This document shows, piece after piece, positions 8,405 through 17,395 of a DNA stretch of 64,000 nucleotides; positions within the stretch are counted from its first letter, which is position 1, and each line of letters begins with the position of its first letter. Location: contig JBDVBY010000003.1 in the NCBI GenBank assembly GCA_039942715.1, forward strand, positions 62,001 to 126,000, written 5' to 3'. The notes beneath the pieces are model-generated. The model searched no databases, was not told the origin of the DNA, and saw only the letters and a list, made by a program, of their open reading frames with translations. The position numbers and the translations under genes were made by a program. This DNA comes from JABDJX01 sp039942715. GTDB taxonomy: Bacteria; Pseudomonadota; Alphaproteobacteria; Rhodobacterales; Rhodobacteraceae.

Positions 8405-8431
8405 AAAGAGCGGGCGCAAGGCCCGCTCTTT
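8405..8431 (-). terminator. Rho-independent terminator of the porin gene
   Basis: An 11-bp perfect stem (8405-8415 AAAGAGCGGGC with 8421-8431) closes a GCAAG loop. On the minus strand it is followed by T-rich sequence (CTTTTCTTTTTT as A-rich plus-strand DNA at 8395-8404). It lies 23 bases past the porin stop, as expected for a highly expressed gene. Confidence 0.88.
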
Positions 8432-8453
8432 CCGTCTCCAATCCCAAAGGGGA

Positions 8454-9398
8454 TTAGAATGACATTGTGATACCGAAGTCGTAGCTTGGATCAGCCAGTG
8501 CGTCGCCGAATGTAGCGCTTACTGGGTTCACGTCGTCGCCGTCAGCCCAACCAGCTTTCAACGATGCGCCGCCACCAAGGTCGTATGCTACGCCAACGCC
8601 GAACACGTCGCCGTCAAGTGCATCAACTTCTACTGTACGGTAGTAAGCTGTCAGTGTTGTTGCGCCAGAAACGTAATCAACCGACAGACCCATCTGTTCG
8701 AAATCAGCACCGTTCAGGTCAGCAGAACCGTAAATTGCTTTTACAGTTGCGTCGCCGAATGAACCTGTAACCTGACCGATTGTGTGGTCAGCGCTATAAG
8801 CTGCGTCGCTGATGTCTTCGTGACCCAGACCGAACGAGAAGTCGCCAGCTGAGTAAGTTACAGCGATACCGTAAGCGTCAACTTCGCCACTGATCTGGTC
8901 AGAAGACACGTGAATGCCAAGGTCGCCAGTTGTGTAGTCCCAACGAGCTGCCTGACGAGCGTTTTCACCTGTGCCTGCACCAGCAGTATCGATGATTGTT
9001 GTCAGACCTGGGTTGTTCGACAGGTAAACGAATTCGTTGAAGTCGCCTGCACCAGTCATGCCAACGCCGGAAAGGTCGCCAACAGCTGCTTCAGGAGCAC
9101 CAGCAACATCACCCATGGAGATTTTGCCGAATGTGCCTTCTACGAATACAGAACCGTCTGTACCAGCAGCACCGCCACCAGAGTTGTCAGCGCGGATCGA
9201 ACCGCCGAAAGACAGACCAGCGTCTGTTTCGCCAGAAGCAGAGAAGCTGATACGGATACGGCTTTCGAACTGCAGATCACCGTTTGTGCCGGCATTGCTT
9301 TCGAAACCCATGCGGCCGTCACCGCCTACAGAAACTTCAGCTGCAGCAACGCCAGCTGTCATGACCAGAGCGGTCGTTGTAATAAGAACCTTTTTCAT
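8454..9398 (-). CDS. Outer-membrane porin
   Basis: A 314-residue Rhodobacter-type porin. A 20-residue signal peptide (MKKVLITTTALVMTAGVAAA) precedes alternating hydrophobic/polar beta-strands, the acidic loop region, and a terminal phenylalanine (SYDFGITMSF), the outer-membrane insertion signal. It forms diffusion pores, probably as a trimer. GAGGGAAAAAAG precedes the ATG. A strong terminator follows, and codon choice is biased (many GCTG, CGT-type codons), both consistent with very high expression. The 243-base upstream gap is shared with the divergent DUF3576 lipoprotein gene. Confidence 0.93.
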   Translation of the reverse strand: MKKVLITTTALVMTAGVAAAEVSVGGDGRMGFESNAGTNGDLQFESRIRISFSASGETDAGLSFGGSIRADNSGGGAAGTDGSVFVEGTFGKISMGDVAGAPEAAVGDLSGVGMTGAGDFNEFVYLSNNPGLTTIIDTAGAGTGENARQAARWDYTTGDLGIHVSSDQISGEVDAYGIAVTYSAGDFSFGLGHEDISDAAYSADHTIGQVTGSFGDATVKAIYGSADLNGADFEQMGLSVDYVSGATTLTAYYRTVEVDALDGDVFGVGVAYDLGGGASLKAGWADGDDVNPVSATFGDALADPSYDFGITMSF

Positions 9399-9547
9399 CT
9401 TTTTTCCCTCGTGTGTAAAAGGTGCGCCTCAAACCGGTACACCGATCTGATTGACACCGTATTTCCCCCCACCGACCCCGGATTGCAAGCAAGGCAGCCT
9501 ACCGACACGAGACTCCATGGTGGATGGTGCACCAATGCCACAGTAAA

Positions 9548-9555
9548 TTAACCAT
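9548..9555 (+). promoter_or_regulatory. Candidate CtrA half-site TTAACCAT
   Basis: TTAACCAT, the extended CtrA half-site known from Caulobacter-type promoters, in the porin/DUF3576 intergenic region. A second identical site follows 59 bases later. No TTAA at 7-base spacing accompanies it, so this is a weak prediction. Confidence 0.3.
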
Positions 9556-9606
9556 AAGCAACCTTATCCTGCACTCGAAAGACCTTGTGGCCTTGCGAGG
9601 CCTCCG

Positions 9607-9614
9607 TTAACCAT
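9607..9614 (+). promoter_or_regulatory. Candidate CtrA half-site TTAACCAT, second copy
   Basis: TTAACCATA identical over nine bases to the site at 9548, located 27 bases upstream of the DUF3576 start codon, where a bound regulator would affect transcription of that gene. Confidence 0.3.
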
Positions 9615-9641
9615 AGAAAAAAGGGCCAAGGAGGACCCAAA

Positions 9642-10166
9642 ATGGGTAATTTTTCACGTAGATTCGGCAGTAAAAGCGCTCTTATTCTTGCCATAGTGCT
9701 GACACTTTCCGGCTGCGGACGCCTTGGAAACATTATCAATAGCGATTCCGGTCCCGGGGAAAGCGCGGCTGAACGGAACGTTCGTGAAGACCTCGAATCG
9801 ACCTCGGCGCAGAACACGCGACAGTCCCTTTTGGGCGATCTTTTCGCAAATACCGACGATCCGAACACAACGCTTGAGGTAAACAAGTACATCTGGAACG
9901 CCTCTTTGGACGTTCTGAACTTTCTGCCCATTCAAACTGCTGATCCGTTTTCTGGAGTGATTGTGACCGGCTTTGGCACACCTCCGGGAGGACGTGCAGC
10001 ATATCGCGCGACAGTTTTTGTGCGTGACCCCGCTCTTGAGGCGCGTTCGCTGAACGTCGCAATCGCAACGCGCTCTGGCCCTGCCAGCACAGAAACCGTC
10101 CGCGCTGTTGAGGACGCTATTCTTACCCGCGCTCGGCAACTTCGCATCCGCGATCTCAATCTCTAG
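9642..10166 (+). CDS. DUF3576 lipoprotein
   Basis: A 174-residue protein with a lipoprotein signal peptide: a basic N-terminus, hydrophobic core and the lipobox LSGC, so it should be lipidated and anchored in the outer membrane. The rest matches DUF3576 (LLGDLFANTDDPNTTLEVNKYIW and the PPGGRAAYRATVFVRD segments, read in parts). Function unknown. The ATG at 9642 has an excellent AAGGAGGA seven bases upstream, which rules out the longer TTG/ATG extension to 9585. It ends 75 bases before leuS with a terminator between. Confidence 0.85.
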   Translation: MGNFSRRFGSKSALILAIVLTLSGCGRLGNIINSDSGPGESAAERNVREDLESTSAQNTRQSLLGDLFANTDDPNTTLEVNKYIWNASLDVLNFLPIQTADPFSGVIVTGFGTPPGGRAAYRATVFVRDPALEARSLNVAIATRSGPASTETVRAVEDAILTRARQLRIRDLNL

Positions 10167-10195
10167 ACCTTCGCGTCTTGCCCGACTAAACCGAC

Positions 10196-10221
10196 CGCCG
10201 GGCAGCATTGCCCGGCGTTTT
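10196..10221 (+). terminator. Rho-independent terminator after the DUF3576 gene
   Basis: A 9-bp perfect stem (10196-10204 CGCCGGGCA with 10209-10217) with a GCAT loop and a short TTTT tail, located between the DUF3576 stop and the leuS start. The short T run suggests partial termination. Confidence 0.7.
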
Positions 10222-10240
10222 GCATTTCTGGGAACCGATC

Positions 10241-12889
10241 ATGGCCACATACGACACCAAAACCATTGAACCGAAATGGCAAAAGGCCTGGGAAGACGCA
10301 GGTACGTTTCGCGCAACGCGCACCGACGACAAACCCAAGTATTACGTGCTTGAGATGTTTCCTTATCCATCGGGGCGTATCCATATCGGACACGTGCGCA
10401 ACTATACGATGGGCGATGTGATCGCGCGCTACAAGCTGGCGACAGGTCACAATGTGCTGCATCCCATGGGCTTTGACGCCTTTGGTATGCCTGCCGAAAA
10501 CGCTGCCATGGCCTCTGGCGGGCACCCCAAAACATGGACCTACGATAATATCGACACGATGGTCGATCAGATGAAGCCATTGGGGTTCGGTCTTGATTGG
10601 AGCCGGATGTTCGCGACCTGCGATCCAGAATATTATGGTCAGCAGCAATCCATGTTTCTTGATTTTATGGAAAAGGGGCTGGTTTACCGCAAAAACGCAG
10701 TGGTGAACTGGGATCCGGTCGATATGACCGTTTTGGCCAACGAACAGGTGATCGACGGCAAGGGCTGGCGCTCAGGCGCCGAAGTTGAGCGGCGCGAGCT
10801 GACCCAGTGGTTTTTTAAGATCAGCGACTATTCAGAAGACCTGCTTGAAGCGATTGACGGCTTGGATAACTGGCCCGCCAAAGTGAAGCTGATGCAGCAA
10901 AACTGGATCGGTAAATCTCGCGGTCTGCAGTTTGCGTTTGAACGCACCGATGGTGGCGAGCCCATTGAAGTCTATACAACGCGTCCCGATACCCTGATGG
11001 GCGCTTCTTTTGTGGGCATCTCAGCGGACCATCCGATTGCTAAGGACCTGGCTAAGACAAACCCAGAGATTGCAGCCTTCCGCGCTGAGGTCGCCAAAGG
11101 CGGCACAACAGCCGAAGCACTGGAAAAGGCCGAGAAGCTTGGCTTTGACACTGGCTTGCGTGTGAAACACCCTTTGAACCCTGAATGGGAACTTCCAGTC
11201 TGGATCGCCAACTTTATCATGATGGACTACGGCACAGGCGCGATTTTCGCCTGCCCGGCCCACGATCAGCGTGATCTGGATTTCTGCCGCAAGTACGATT
11301 TGCCTGTAATAGACACGTTTTTTGCCGCCGATAATCAAACGCCGGTCGAAAACGAAGCCTTTGTGCCGCCAAAGACCGACACCGTGAAATGGATCAACCA
11401 TTTTGCTGGTTTGGACGTGGCGACAGGCGATGAAGCCATCAACACGACAATCGATTTCGCAGAGAAGGCGGGTTGGGGCAAAGGTGTCACTAATTATCGC
11501 CTGCGCGATTGGGGTCTGAGCCGTCAGCGCTATTGGGGCTGCCCGATCCCGGTGGTGCATTGTGATGACTGCGGCGTGGTGCCCGAAAAGAAAGAAAACC
11601 TGCCGATCGAACTGCCTTTTGACGAAGATGGTGCTGCGATTGATTTCTCGATCCCCGGCAACCCACTGGACCGTCACCCAAGCTGGCGCAACTGCACCTG
11701 CCCTGCCTGTGGCAAGCCTGCCCAGCGCGAAACCGACACGATGGACACTTTTGTCGATAGCTCATGGTACTTTGCCCGCTTTACAGCGCCGCGCGCTGAG
11801 ACGCCAACCAACCTCGAAGACGCCGCCTATTGGATGAACGTCGATCAATACATAGGCGGGATCGAACACGCGATTTTGCACCTGCTTTATTCGCGCTTCT
11901 TCGCGCGTGCGATGCACATCTGCGGTCATTTGCCAGAGAGCGCTATTGAGCCGTTTGATGCATTGTTTACGCAAGGTATGGTGACGCATGCGATTTATCA
12001 GACCAAGGGCCGAGATGGGCGGCCAACTTATCATTATCCCGAGGACGTTGAAGAGATCACCTCGCAAGAAGGAACAAAGCATTATGTACTGAAAGCCGAT
12101 GCAGGTGATCTCAAAATAGGAGGTAGTGAGGTCGAACTCAGTGTAATTGACTCGCAAGGAAAATCACGTCTCTCGATTGATGTCATCCCCTCCGCCAAAA
12201 TGTCAAAATCCAAGAACAACGTCGTCGATCCAGTCGCCATCATCGATCAGTACGGCGCGGACACTGCCCGTTGGTTCGTGCTCAGCGATAGTCCGCCTGA
12301 GCGTGATGTGGAATGGACAGCGTCAGGGGCAGAAGCAGCGTTCAAACACATGAACCGCGTTTGGAACCTGTGCGGCAACATCGCCCGGATGGACAAAGAA
12401 GCGGCTGGCAGCGGTGACGATGATCTGATCCGTGCCATGCACAAGGCGATCCATGACGTGACTATGGGCGTCGAAAGCTTTGGATTTAACGCCGCCATCG
12501 CCAAGCTTTACGCCTTTACCGGTGTGCTTTCAAAGTCCAAGGCATCTTACAAAACTCAACGTGAAGCGGTCATGACATTGGCACAGCTTATGTCCCCCAT
12601 GACACCGCATCTCGCCGAAGACATCTGGGACTATCAGGGCGGTGAAGGTCTGATTGCAAATGCACCTTGGCCGGTCGCTGATGAAAGCCTGCTCGTTGAG
12701 GACTCCGTCACCTTGCCGATCCAGATCAACGGCAAGCGGCGTTCGGAAATCACCGTTCCTGCCGATCTGTCAAAAGACGAGGTTGAAAAGCTGGCGCTGG
12801 CCGACGAAGCTGTCGTCAAGGCGCTGGCCGGTGGTCAGCCCAAGAAACTGATCGTTGTGCCGGGTCGTATCGTCAATGTCGTTGTCTAA
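10241..12889 (+). CDS. leuS: Leucyl-tRNA synthetase
   Basis: LeuRS charges tRNA-Leu with leucine in the cytosol. The class I signature HIGH appears as the PSGRIHIGHVRNY segment near residue 45, and KMSKS is intact near residue 653 (AKMSKSKNN). Between them lies the CP1 editing domain (YTTRPDTLMGASF and the GTGAIFACPAHDQRD segment), and the zinc-like C-x2-C insert CPACGKPAQRETDTMDTF. The 882 residues match the family. The start at 10241 (ATGGCCACA) fits better than an upstream TTG. The last 14 bases overlap lptE, so leuS-lptE-holA form one operon. Confidence 0.95.
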   Translation: MATYDTKTIEPKWQKAWEDAGTFRATRTDDKPKYYVLEMFPYPSGRIHIGHVRNYTMGDVIARYKLATGHNVLHPMGFDAFGMPAENAAMASGGHPKTWTYDNIDTMVDQMKPLGFGLDWSRMFATCDPEYYGQQQSMFLDFMEKGLVYRKNAVVNWDPVDMTVLANEQVIDGKGWRSGAEVERRELTQWFFKISDYSEDLLEAIDGLDNWPAKVKLMQQNWIGKSRGLQFAFERTDGGEPIEVYTTRPDTLMGASFVGISADHPIAKDLAKTNPEIAAFRAEVAKGGTTAEALEKAEKLGFDTGLRVKHPLNPEWELPVWIANFIMMDYGTGAIFACPAHDQRDLDFCRKYDLPVIDTFFAADNQTPVENEAFVPPKTDTVKWINHFAGLDVATGDEAINTTIDFAEKAGWGKGVTNYRLRDWGLSRQRYWGCPIPVVHCDDCGVVPEKKENLPIELPFDEDGAAIDFSIPGNPLDRHPSWRNCTCPACGKPAQRETDTMDTFVDSSWYFARFTAPRAETPTNLEDAAYWMNVDQYIGGIEHAILHLLYSRFFARAMHICGHLPESAIEPFDALFTQGMVTHAIYQTKGRDGRPTYHYPEDVEEITSQEGTKHYVLKADAGDLKIGGSEVELSVIDSQGKSRLSIDVIPSAKMSKSKNNVVDPVAIIDQYGADTARWFVLSDSPPERDVEWTASGAEAAFKHMNRVWNLCGNIARMDKEAAGSGDDDLIRAMHKAIHDVTMGVESFGFNAAIAKLYAFTGVLSKSKASYKTQREAVMTLAQLMSPMTPHLAEDIWDYQGGEGLIANAPWPVADESLLVEDSVTLPIQINGKRRSEITVPADLSKDEVEKLALADEAVVKALAGGQPKKLIVVPGRIVNVVV

Positions 12890-13352
12890 CAGACGCCTTT
12901 TCTGCCTCTCCTTCGCCGCCCTTGCGGGCTGCGGCTTTACGCCAGTTTACGGCCCCGGTGGATCAGCCGAGGGACTACGAGGACGCATATCGGTCGCAAC
13001 TCCGGCGGACGAAGAAGGCGCTGCGTTGGTGCGTCGATTGGAAGACCGGTTGGGCCAAGCCACTACGGGTGATTTGATGCTCACCTCTGATATCCGCATC
13101 AAAGAGGCCGCGATTGGCTTTTTGCCCGACGGTGAACTCAGCCGTTTTAATGTCGATGGTCAGGTCGATTGGGAGTTGCGCGATCAAACTGGGCGCGCTG
13201 TTGCCTCTGGACAAGAACGCAGTTTCACCAGTTATTCAGCCACCTCAACCACGGTCGCCACTACGTTTGCGCAACGCGACGCACGCCGTCGCTTGATGGT
13301 GATCTTGGCCGACAGGATGGTCGCCGATCTGATCTCTCGCGATCTGACATGA
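12876..13352 (+). CDS. lptE: LPS-assembly lipoprotein LptE
   Basis: A 158-residue lipoprotein that fits LptE, the partner and plug of LptD in LPS export to the outer membrane. The lipobox LAGC puts the lipidated cysteine at C19, followed by GFTPVYGP, the typical start of alphaproteobacterial LptE. The C-terminal part (RRLMVILADRMVADLI) is as in the family. The ATG lies within the end of leuS, and the stop overlaps holA by ATGA. The leuS-lptE-holA order is conserved in many proteobacteria, which supports the call. Confidence 0.88.
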   Translation: MSLSNRRLFCLSFAALAGCGFTPVYGPGGSAEGLRGRISVATPADEEGAALVRRLEDRLGQATTGDLMLTSDIRIKEAAIGFLPDGELSRFNVDGQVDWELRDQTGRAVASGQERSFTSYSATSTTVATTFAQRDARRRLMVILADRMVADLISRDLT

Positions 13353-14371
13353 AGCTTTCGCCCCGCGACGCGCCTGCCTATTTCGCAAAGCCCGATCCTG
13401 CCAAAACCGGGTTGTTGATCTACGGCGCTGATGCCATGCGCGTTGCCTTGCGCCGCCAAGAAGTCATCAAAGCGCTGATTGGACCGCAGGGCGAAGAAGA
13501 AATGCGACTGACACGCATCCCAGCGGCCGAGCTGCGCAAAGATCCCGCCCTTTTGCTTGATGCGATCAAAGCCCAAGGCTTTTTCCCCGGGCCCCGTGTC
13601 GCCTTTGTCGAGGACGCAGGCGACGGGCTGGCCGAGACGATCAAAGCCGGGCTTGCCGACTGGCAAAGCGGTGATGCACAAGTCATCGCCACTGCAGGCC
13701 AGCTCGCGGCGCGCTCTAAATTGCGCAAAGCCTTTGAAGAACACACCAGCGCTTTTGCCACCGGCATTTATGATGATCCGCCCTCGCGCGGCGAAATCGA
13801 GACATCGCTCAAAGCAGCCGGGTTGAGCAACGTCAGCACTGATGCGATGAGCGCACTAACCGCCCTGTCGCGCGACATCGGCCCGGGAGATTTCCGCCAA
13901 ACCCTTGAAAAAATCGCGCTTTACAAAACCGGCGACGACACGCCGTTAACCCCCGAAGAGGTTTCGCACTCCGCCCCCGCCTCTATCGAGGCTGACATCG
14001 ACGATGTGCTCAATATTGCCGCCGAAGGCAAAGCGCATGAAATAAGCCCGGTTCTAAAACGACTTGAGGCCCAAGGTGTCGGCCCCGTTGGTCTGTGCAT
14101 TGGCGCAACCCGGCACTTTAGAACGCTGCACCGCGTGGCCTCTGATCCGGGCGGCGCTGGTTCTGGCATCGGCAAACTGAAACCACCGGTTTTCGGCCCA
14201 CGACGCGACCGCATTCAGCGTCAAGCGTCCAATTGGGGCATGCATAAGCTGGAACGCGCATTAGGTATCTTGCTTGATACCGACCTCACGCTGCGCTCCA
14301 CAGCCCAAGTGCCGCAGATGGCCGTGATGGAACGCTCGCTCTTGAAGATCGCGTGGCTCGGGCGGCGCTAG
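13349..14371 (+). CDS. holA: DNA polymerase III subunit delta
   Basis: HolA is the clamp-loader delta subunit that opens the sliding clamp. The 340-residue protein has the N-terminal nucleotide-binding-like domain without a functional P-loop (LLIYGADAMRVALRRQEVI), the middle IPAAELRKDPALLLDA and FFPGPRVAFVEDAGDG segments, and the helical C-terminal domain. The ATG at 13349 overlaps the lptE stop. A longer frame from 13169 only reads lptE out of frame. It converges with the enoyl-CoA hydratase gene with a four-base overlap. Confidence 0.9.
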   Translation: MKLSPRDAPAYFAKPDPAKTGLLIYGADAMRVALRRQEVIKALIGPQGEEEMRLTRIPAAELRKDPALLLDAIKAQGFFPGPRVAFVEDAGDGLAETIKAGLADWQSGDAQVIATAGQLAARSKLRKAFEEHTSAFATGIYDDPPSRGEIETSLKAAGLSNVSTDAMSALTALSRDIGPGDFRQTLEKIALYKTGDDTPLTPEEVSHSAPASIEADIDDVLNIAAEGKAHEISPVLKRLEAQGVGPVGLCIGATRHFRTLHRVASDPGGAGSGIGKLKPPVFGPRRDRIQRQASNWGMHKLERALGILLDTDLTLRSTAQVPQMAVMERSLLKIAWLGRR

Positions 14372-14979
14372 GTAAACAGCGCTTTGATTTGCGCCCCATG
14401 AGAGCGTTCTGCGGCAAGCGTGTCTTTTACCAGATTGCGGGTTGCCTGCAGGGGGTCTTCTTCAAGGCGATCAAACAAGCCAATCTCTTTGGCCTCATCT
14501 GCCACCAACACCGCACCCGTCAATAAAATGCGCTTCGCCTGCGATGCCCCGACAATCGCGGCCAAACGCGCCGGATCAGAAGGTTGTGGCAAAAAGCCAA
14601 GCTTGATCACCGGATAAAACGCTTTGGCCTTCGGCGTAGCGATCCGCATATCGCAGGCCAGCACCATACCCATCGCCCCACCCGCGACCGTGCCGTTGAG
14701 CGCAGCAATCGTAAGCACCGGGCATGCCGCAAGCACCCCCGACAAACGCTCCCACACCGGATCGGTAGACAGGCCAGCACCCACGTCACCAAGATCGGCG
14801 CCCGAGGAAAACACCTTGCCAGCACCGGTCAGCGCGATGACCTTTACGCTTTTGTCTGCGGACCCTGCCTCGACATAATCGGCCAGATCATTCAGCATCT
14901 GCGATGTCAGCGCATTGGCCTTGTCGGGGCGATCAATGGTCAGCGTTAGCAAACCGTCTTCTTGGTCACGGCGGATCAT
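14368..14979 (-). CDS. Enoyl-CoA hydratase/isomerase family protein
   Basis: A crotonase-fold protein of 203 residues, shorter than the usual 255-270. The N-terminal DRPDKANALTSQML segment, the oxyanion-hole region FSSGADLGDV and the GxxxGGAMGMVLACD segment are present. The C-terminal trimerisation helices look abbreviated. It would act on an acyl-CoA. It overlaps the upstream SDR gene by four bases (ATGA), so hydratase and dehydrogenase probably act in the same beta-oxidation-like or aromatic-acid route. The exact substrate is not evident. Confidence 0.82.
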   Translation of the reverse strand: MIRRDQEDGLLTLTIDRPDKANALTSQMLNDLADYVEAGSADKSVKVIALTGAGKVFSSGADLGDVGAGLSTDPVWERLSGVLAACPVLTIAALNGTVAGGAMGMVLACDMRIATPKAKAFYPVIKLGFLPQPSDPARLAAIVGASQAKRILLTGAVLVADEAKEIGLFDRLEEDPLQATRNLVKDTLAAERSHGAQIKALFT

Positions 14980-15728
14980 GAAATTAGCCCGACCCGGCGA
15001 CGTATCCCCTCATCACGAAGCGAGATTTCCTCGCCAATAAAGCCATCCGCCTCGGCCCCACACATCCACAACAACGCCTTGGCAGGCCACTCGGGTGGAA
15101 TGTGATCGGACCAGTCCAACTTGCTCACCACGTTGATCCCGCTTGCCTTGATCTCGCGCTGCATTTGCGTCGCAACGGTGCCCGGCGAAAGCCCCATGGC
15201 ACGCACGCCAGCGTCTCGCGTCTCTTTGTCGATACAACGGGTCAACATCGCCGCTCCAGCCTTTGAAGAGCAGTAATGCGCCCACCCATCCATCGGGCCG
15301 TGTGCCGCGCCGGATGACACCGTCAAAATCGAGCCCGCACCACGCGTAATCATGTCGGGCAAAACTGCGCGCGCGCCGTAGTAGACGCCCTTAAGATTGA
15401 TATCGATCGCCCTGCTCCAGGCGCCCGGATCAGAGGTCGCAATATGGGCCACCGGCTCGATCACCCCGGCATTGTTGATCAAAACATCCACTGCGCCAAA
15501 GGCTTTGCCTGCCGCATCCACGGCGTTTTGCACATCCTCAAAGCTGGACACATCGCAGGGAACAGCCAGCGCCTGTTTACCTATCTGATCCGCAATTTCA
15601 CCGATTTGCGCAGCGCTTCTGGCAGTCAAAACCACATTCGCACCAGCTTGCGCAAAAACATGCGCCGCCGCTTCGCCAATCCCGCGACTGGCCCCCGTGA
15701 TCATCACTGTTTTGCCATGAACCGTCAT
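14976..15728 (-). CDS. SDR family oxidoreductase
   Basis: A 250-residue short-chain dehydrogenase with TGASRGIGE near residues 11-19, the NNAG motif (VLINNAGV), catalytic serine in TVSSGAA and the YCSSK motif (YxxxK). The ATG at 15728 is preceded by GGAGGCAGAA, whereas the ATG at 15740 has no SD and itself supplies that GGAGG, so I chose 15728. It is the first gene of an SDR-hydratase pair. NAD(P) cofactor use is expected; the substrate is unknown. Confidence 0.87.
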   Translation of the reverse strand: MTVHGKTVMITGASRGIGEAAAHVFAQAGANVVLTARSAAQIGEIADQIGKQALAVPCDVSSFEDVQNAVDAAGKAFGAVDVLINNAGVIEPVAHIATSDPGAWSRAIDINLKGVYYGARAVLPDMITRGAGSILTVSSGAAHGPMDGWAHYCSSKAGAAMLTRCIDKETRDAGVRAMGLSPGTVATQMQREIKASGINVVSKLDWSDHIPPEWPAKALLWMCGAEADGFIGEEISLRDEGIRRRVGLIS

Positions 15729-15873
15729 TTCTGCCTCCATTTTGCCTTACTGCGTGCTATCAGGGTCACGCATAGCTGCTCTGTTGCCCCAGTGACACCC
15801 GAACCTTGACCACACTCAAGACCGATTGAATGGTGGCGGCAAGCAAACCACCCAATTGCACCGGAATGGATAA

Positions 15874-17376
15874 ATGACAGTTTACCGCACACTTACACTC
15901 ACGTCTGCCATCGCTTTGATCACCGCAGGCCCGGCTCTTGCCGATTTGACGGCTGAACAAGTGCTGGCCGATCAGCTTTCCCAGATGGAATTTTACGGCC
16001 TTAGCGTTGAACCAACCGGCCAGTCACGCTCTGGCGATGTGCTAACAGTTGATGGCCTGACGGCGACCGCCACCTTCCCTGAAGGCAATATGTTGATGAC
16101 ACTTGGTGGTGCCACCTTCACCGAACGGAGTGATGGCACAGTGGTTGTCACCTATCCTGACACCATTCCAATGAACCTAAAGATGGATGTCGAAGGCGAA
16201 GACGAGCAGGTCGAGATTTCTATGAATCTCGCACAATCGGGCATGGAAATTGTCGTCTCTGGCATCCCCGAAGACATCCGTTACGAATATACTGCTGACA
16301 GCTTTTCCATGAACGACCTCACGTTCCTTAGCCCGGAAGAAGCCACAGAAATGGATATGACGACCGACATTTCTGTGACGGGCCTTAGTGGCTTTTTGGA
16401 GCTGTCCGGCACAACCGTGCGCGATTATGCCTCGGACTTTACCTTCGAGACTGTCACCGCATTGATTGATGGCGCGGTGCCAGAAGAGGAAGGCTCCTTC
16501 AGCCTTGCCCTTAACGCAGTAGATTTGACTGCAAACTATGTCGGCAAAATTGCACGCCAAGAGCTTATGGCCTCTTTTGCACAAGCGGTTCAGAACGGCA
16601 CTGAAACAAAGGGGACGTTCACCCATGGCGCGCTGCGCTACGGCCTAAAGTTTGATGGCCCAGACGGTGCCTTTGAGGGTGATTTCAACGTTGGCTCCGG
16701 CGAGCTTGACTTTAGCCTTGATCAATCCGGTTTGGACTATGGGGGAACCAATTCCGATATGTCGGTGACCTTTGGTGGCTCAATGATCCCGTTCCCACCA
16801 ATGACACTGACAATGGCTGAATCAGGTGGTCGTTTTGCAATGCCAGTGGTGCCATCCGAAGACGAAGTGCAAGATTTCGCGATGAGCTTCAGCATGGTTG
16901 ATCTGGTGCTTGATCCGTTCCTTTGGTCGATGATCGATCCGGGCGAAGCCCTGCCACGCGATCCAGCGACCATTGTGCTGGATATGGAAGGTCAGGGTGT
17001 TCTGACACAAGATATCTTTGATCCAGCCGTTGCAGAACAAATGATGGGCGCACCGGGTCAGATCGAAGGCGTAAGCCTCAATGAGCTTCGCGTCAGCCTT
17101 GCCGGCGCCGAACTCACCGGCGATGGCGAATTTACCTTCAACAACGAAGGCCCGGTTCCGATGCCCGCAGGCGTTGTGAACATGATGCTCACAGGAGGCA
17201 ACGGCTTGCTTGATACGCTCGTTGGTATGGGCCTTGTGCCCGAAGAACAGGCGATGGGCGCACGCATGATGATGGGCCTTTTTGCCCGTCCAGGCGATGG
17301 CGAGGATACGTTGGTCTCGACCATCGAAGTCCAGGAAGACGGCGCGGTTCTGGCAAACGGCCAACGCATCCGCTGA
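15874..17376 (+). CDS. DUF2125 domain-containing exported protein
   Basis: A 500-residue protein with a cleavable signal peptide (TLTLTSAIALITAGPALA, cut near residue 23) and the long, acidic beta-rich body of DUF2125 proteins. Repeated segments such as LTLGGATFTERSDGTVVVTYPD and the FNVGSGELDFSLDQSGLDYGG stretch suggest a repetitive beta structure like lipid-transfer or AsmA-type periplasmic proteins, which is inference. The function is unknown. It stands alone, divergent from the SDR gene, and is followed by a terminator. Confidence 0.82.
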   Translation: MTVYRTLTLTSAIALITAGPALADLTAEQVLADQLSQMEFYGLSVEPTGQSRSGDVLTVDGLTATATFPEGNMLMTLGGATFTERSDGTVVVTYPDTIPMNLKMDVEGEDEQVEISMNLAQSGMEIVVSGIPEDIRYEYTADSFSMNDLTFLSPEEATEMDMTTDISVTGLSGFLELSGTTVRDYASDFTFETVTALIDGAVPEEEGSFSLALNAVDLTANYVGKIARQELMASFAQAVQNGTETKGTFTHGALRYGLKFDGPDGAFEGDFNVGSGELDFSLDQSGLDYGGTNSDMSVTFGGSMIPFPPMTLTMAESGGRFAMPVVPSEDEVQDFAMSFSMVDLVLDPFLWSMIDPGEALPRDPATIVLDMEGQGVLTQDIFDPAVAEQMMGAPGQIEGVSLNELRVSLAGAELTGDGEFTFNNEGPVPMPAGVVNMMLTGGNGLLDTLVGMGLVPEEQAMGARMMMGLFARPGDGEDTLVSTIEVQEDGAVLANGQRIR

Positions 17377-17395
17377 TCATCTGTAAAAGTCAGGA

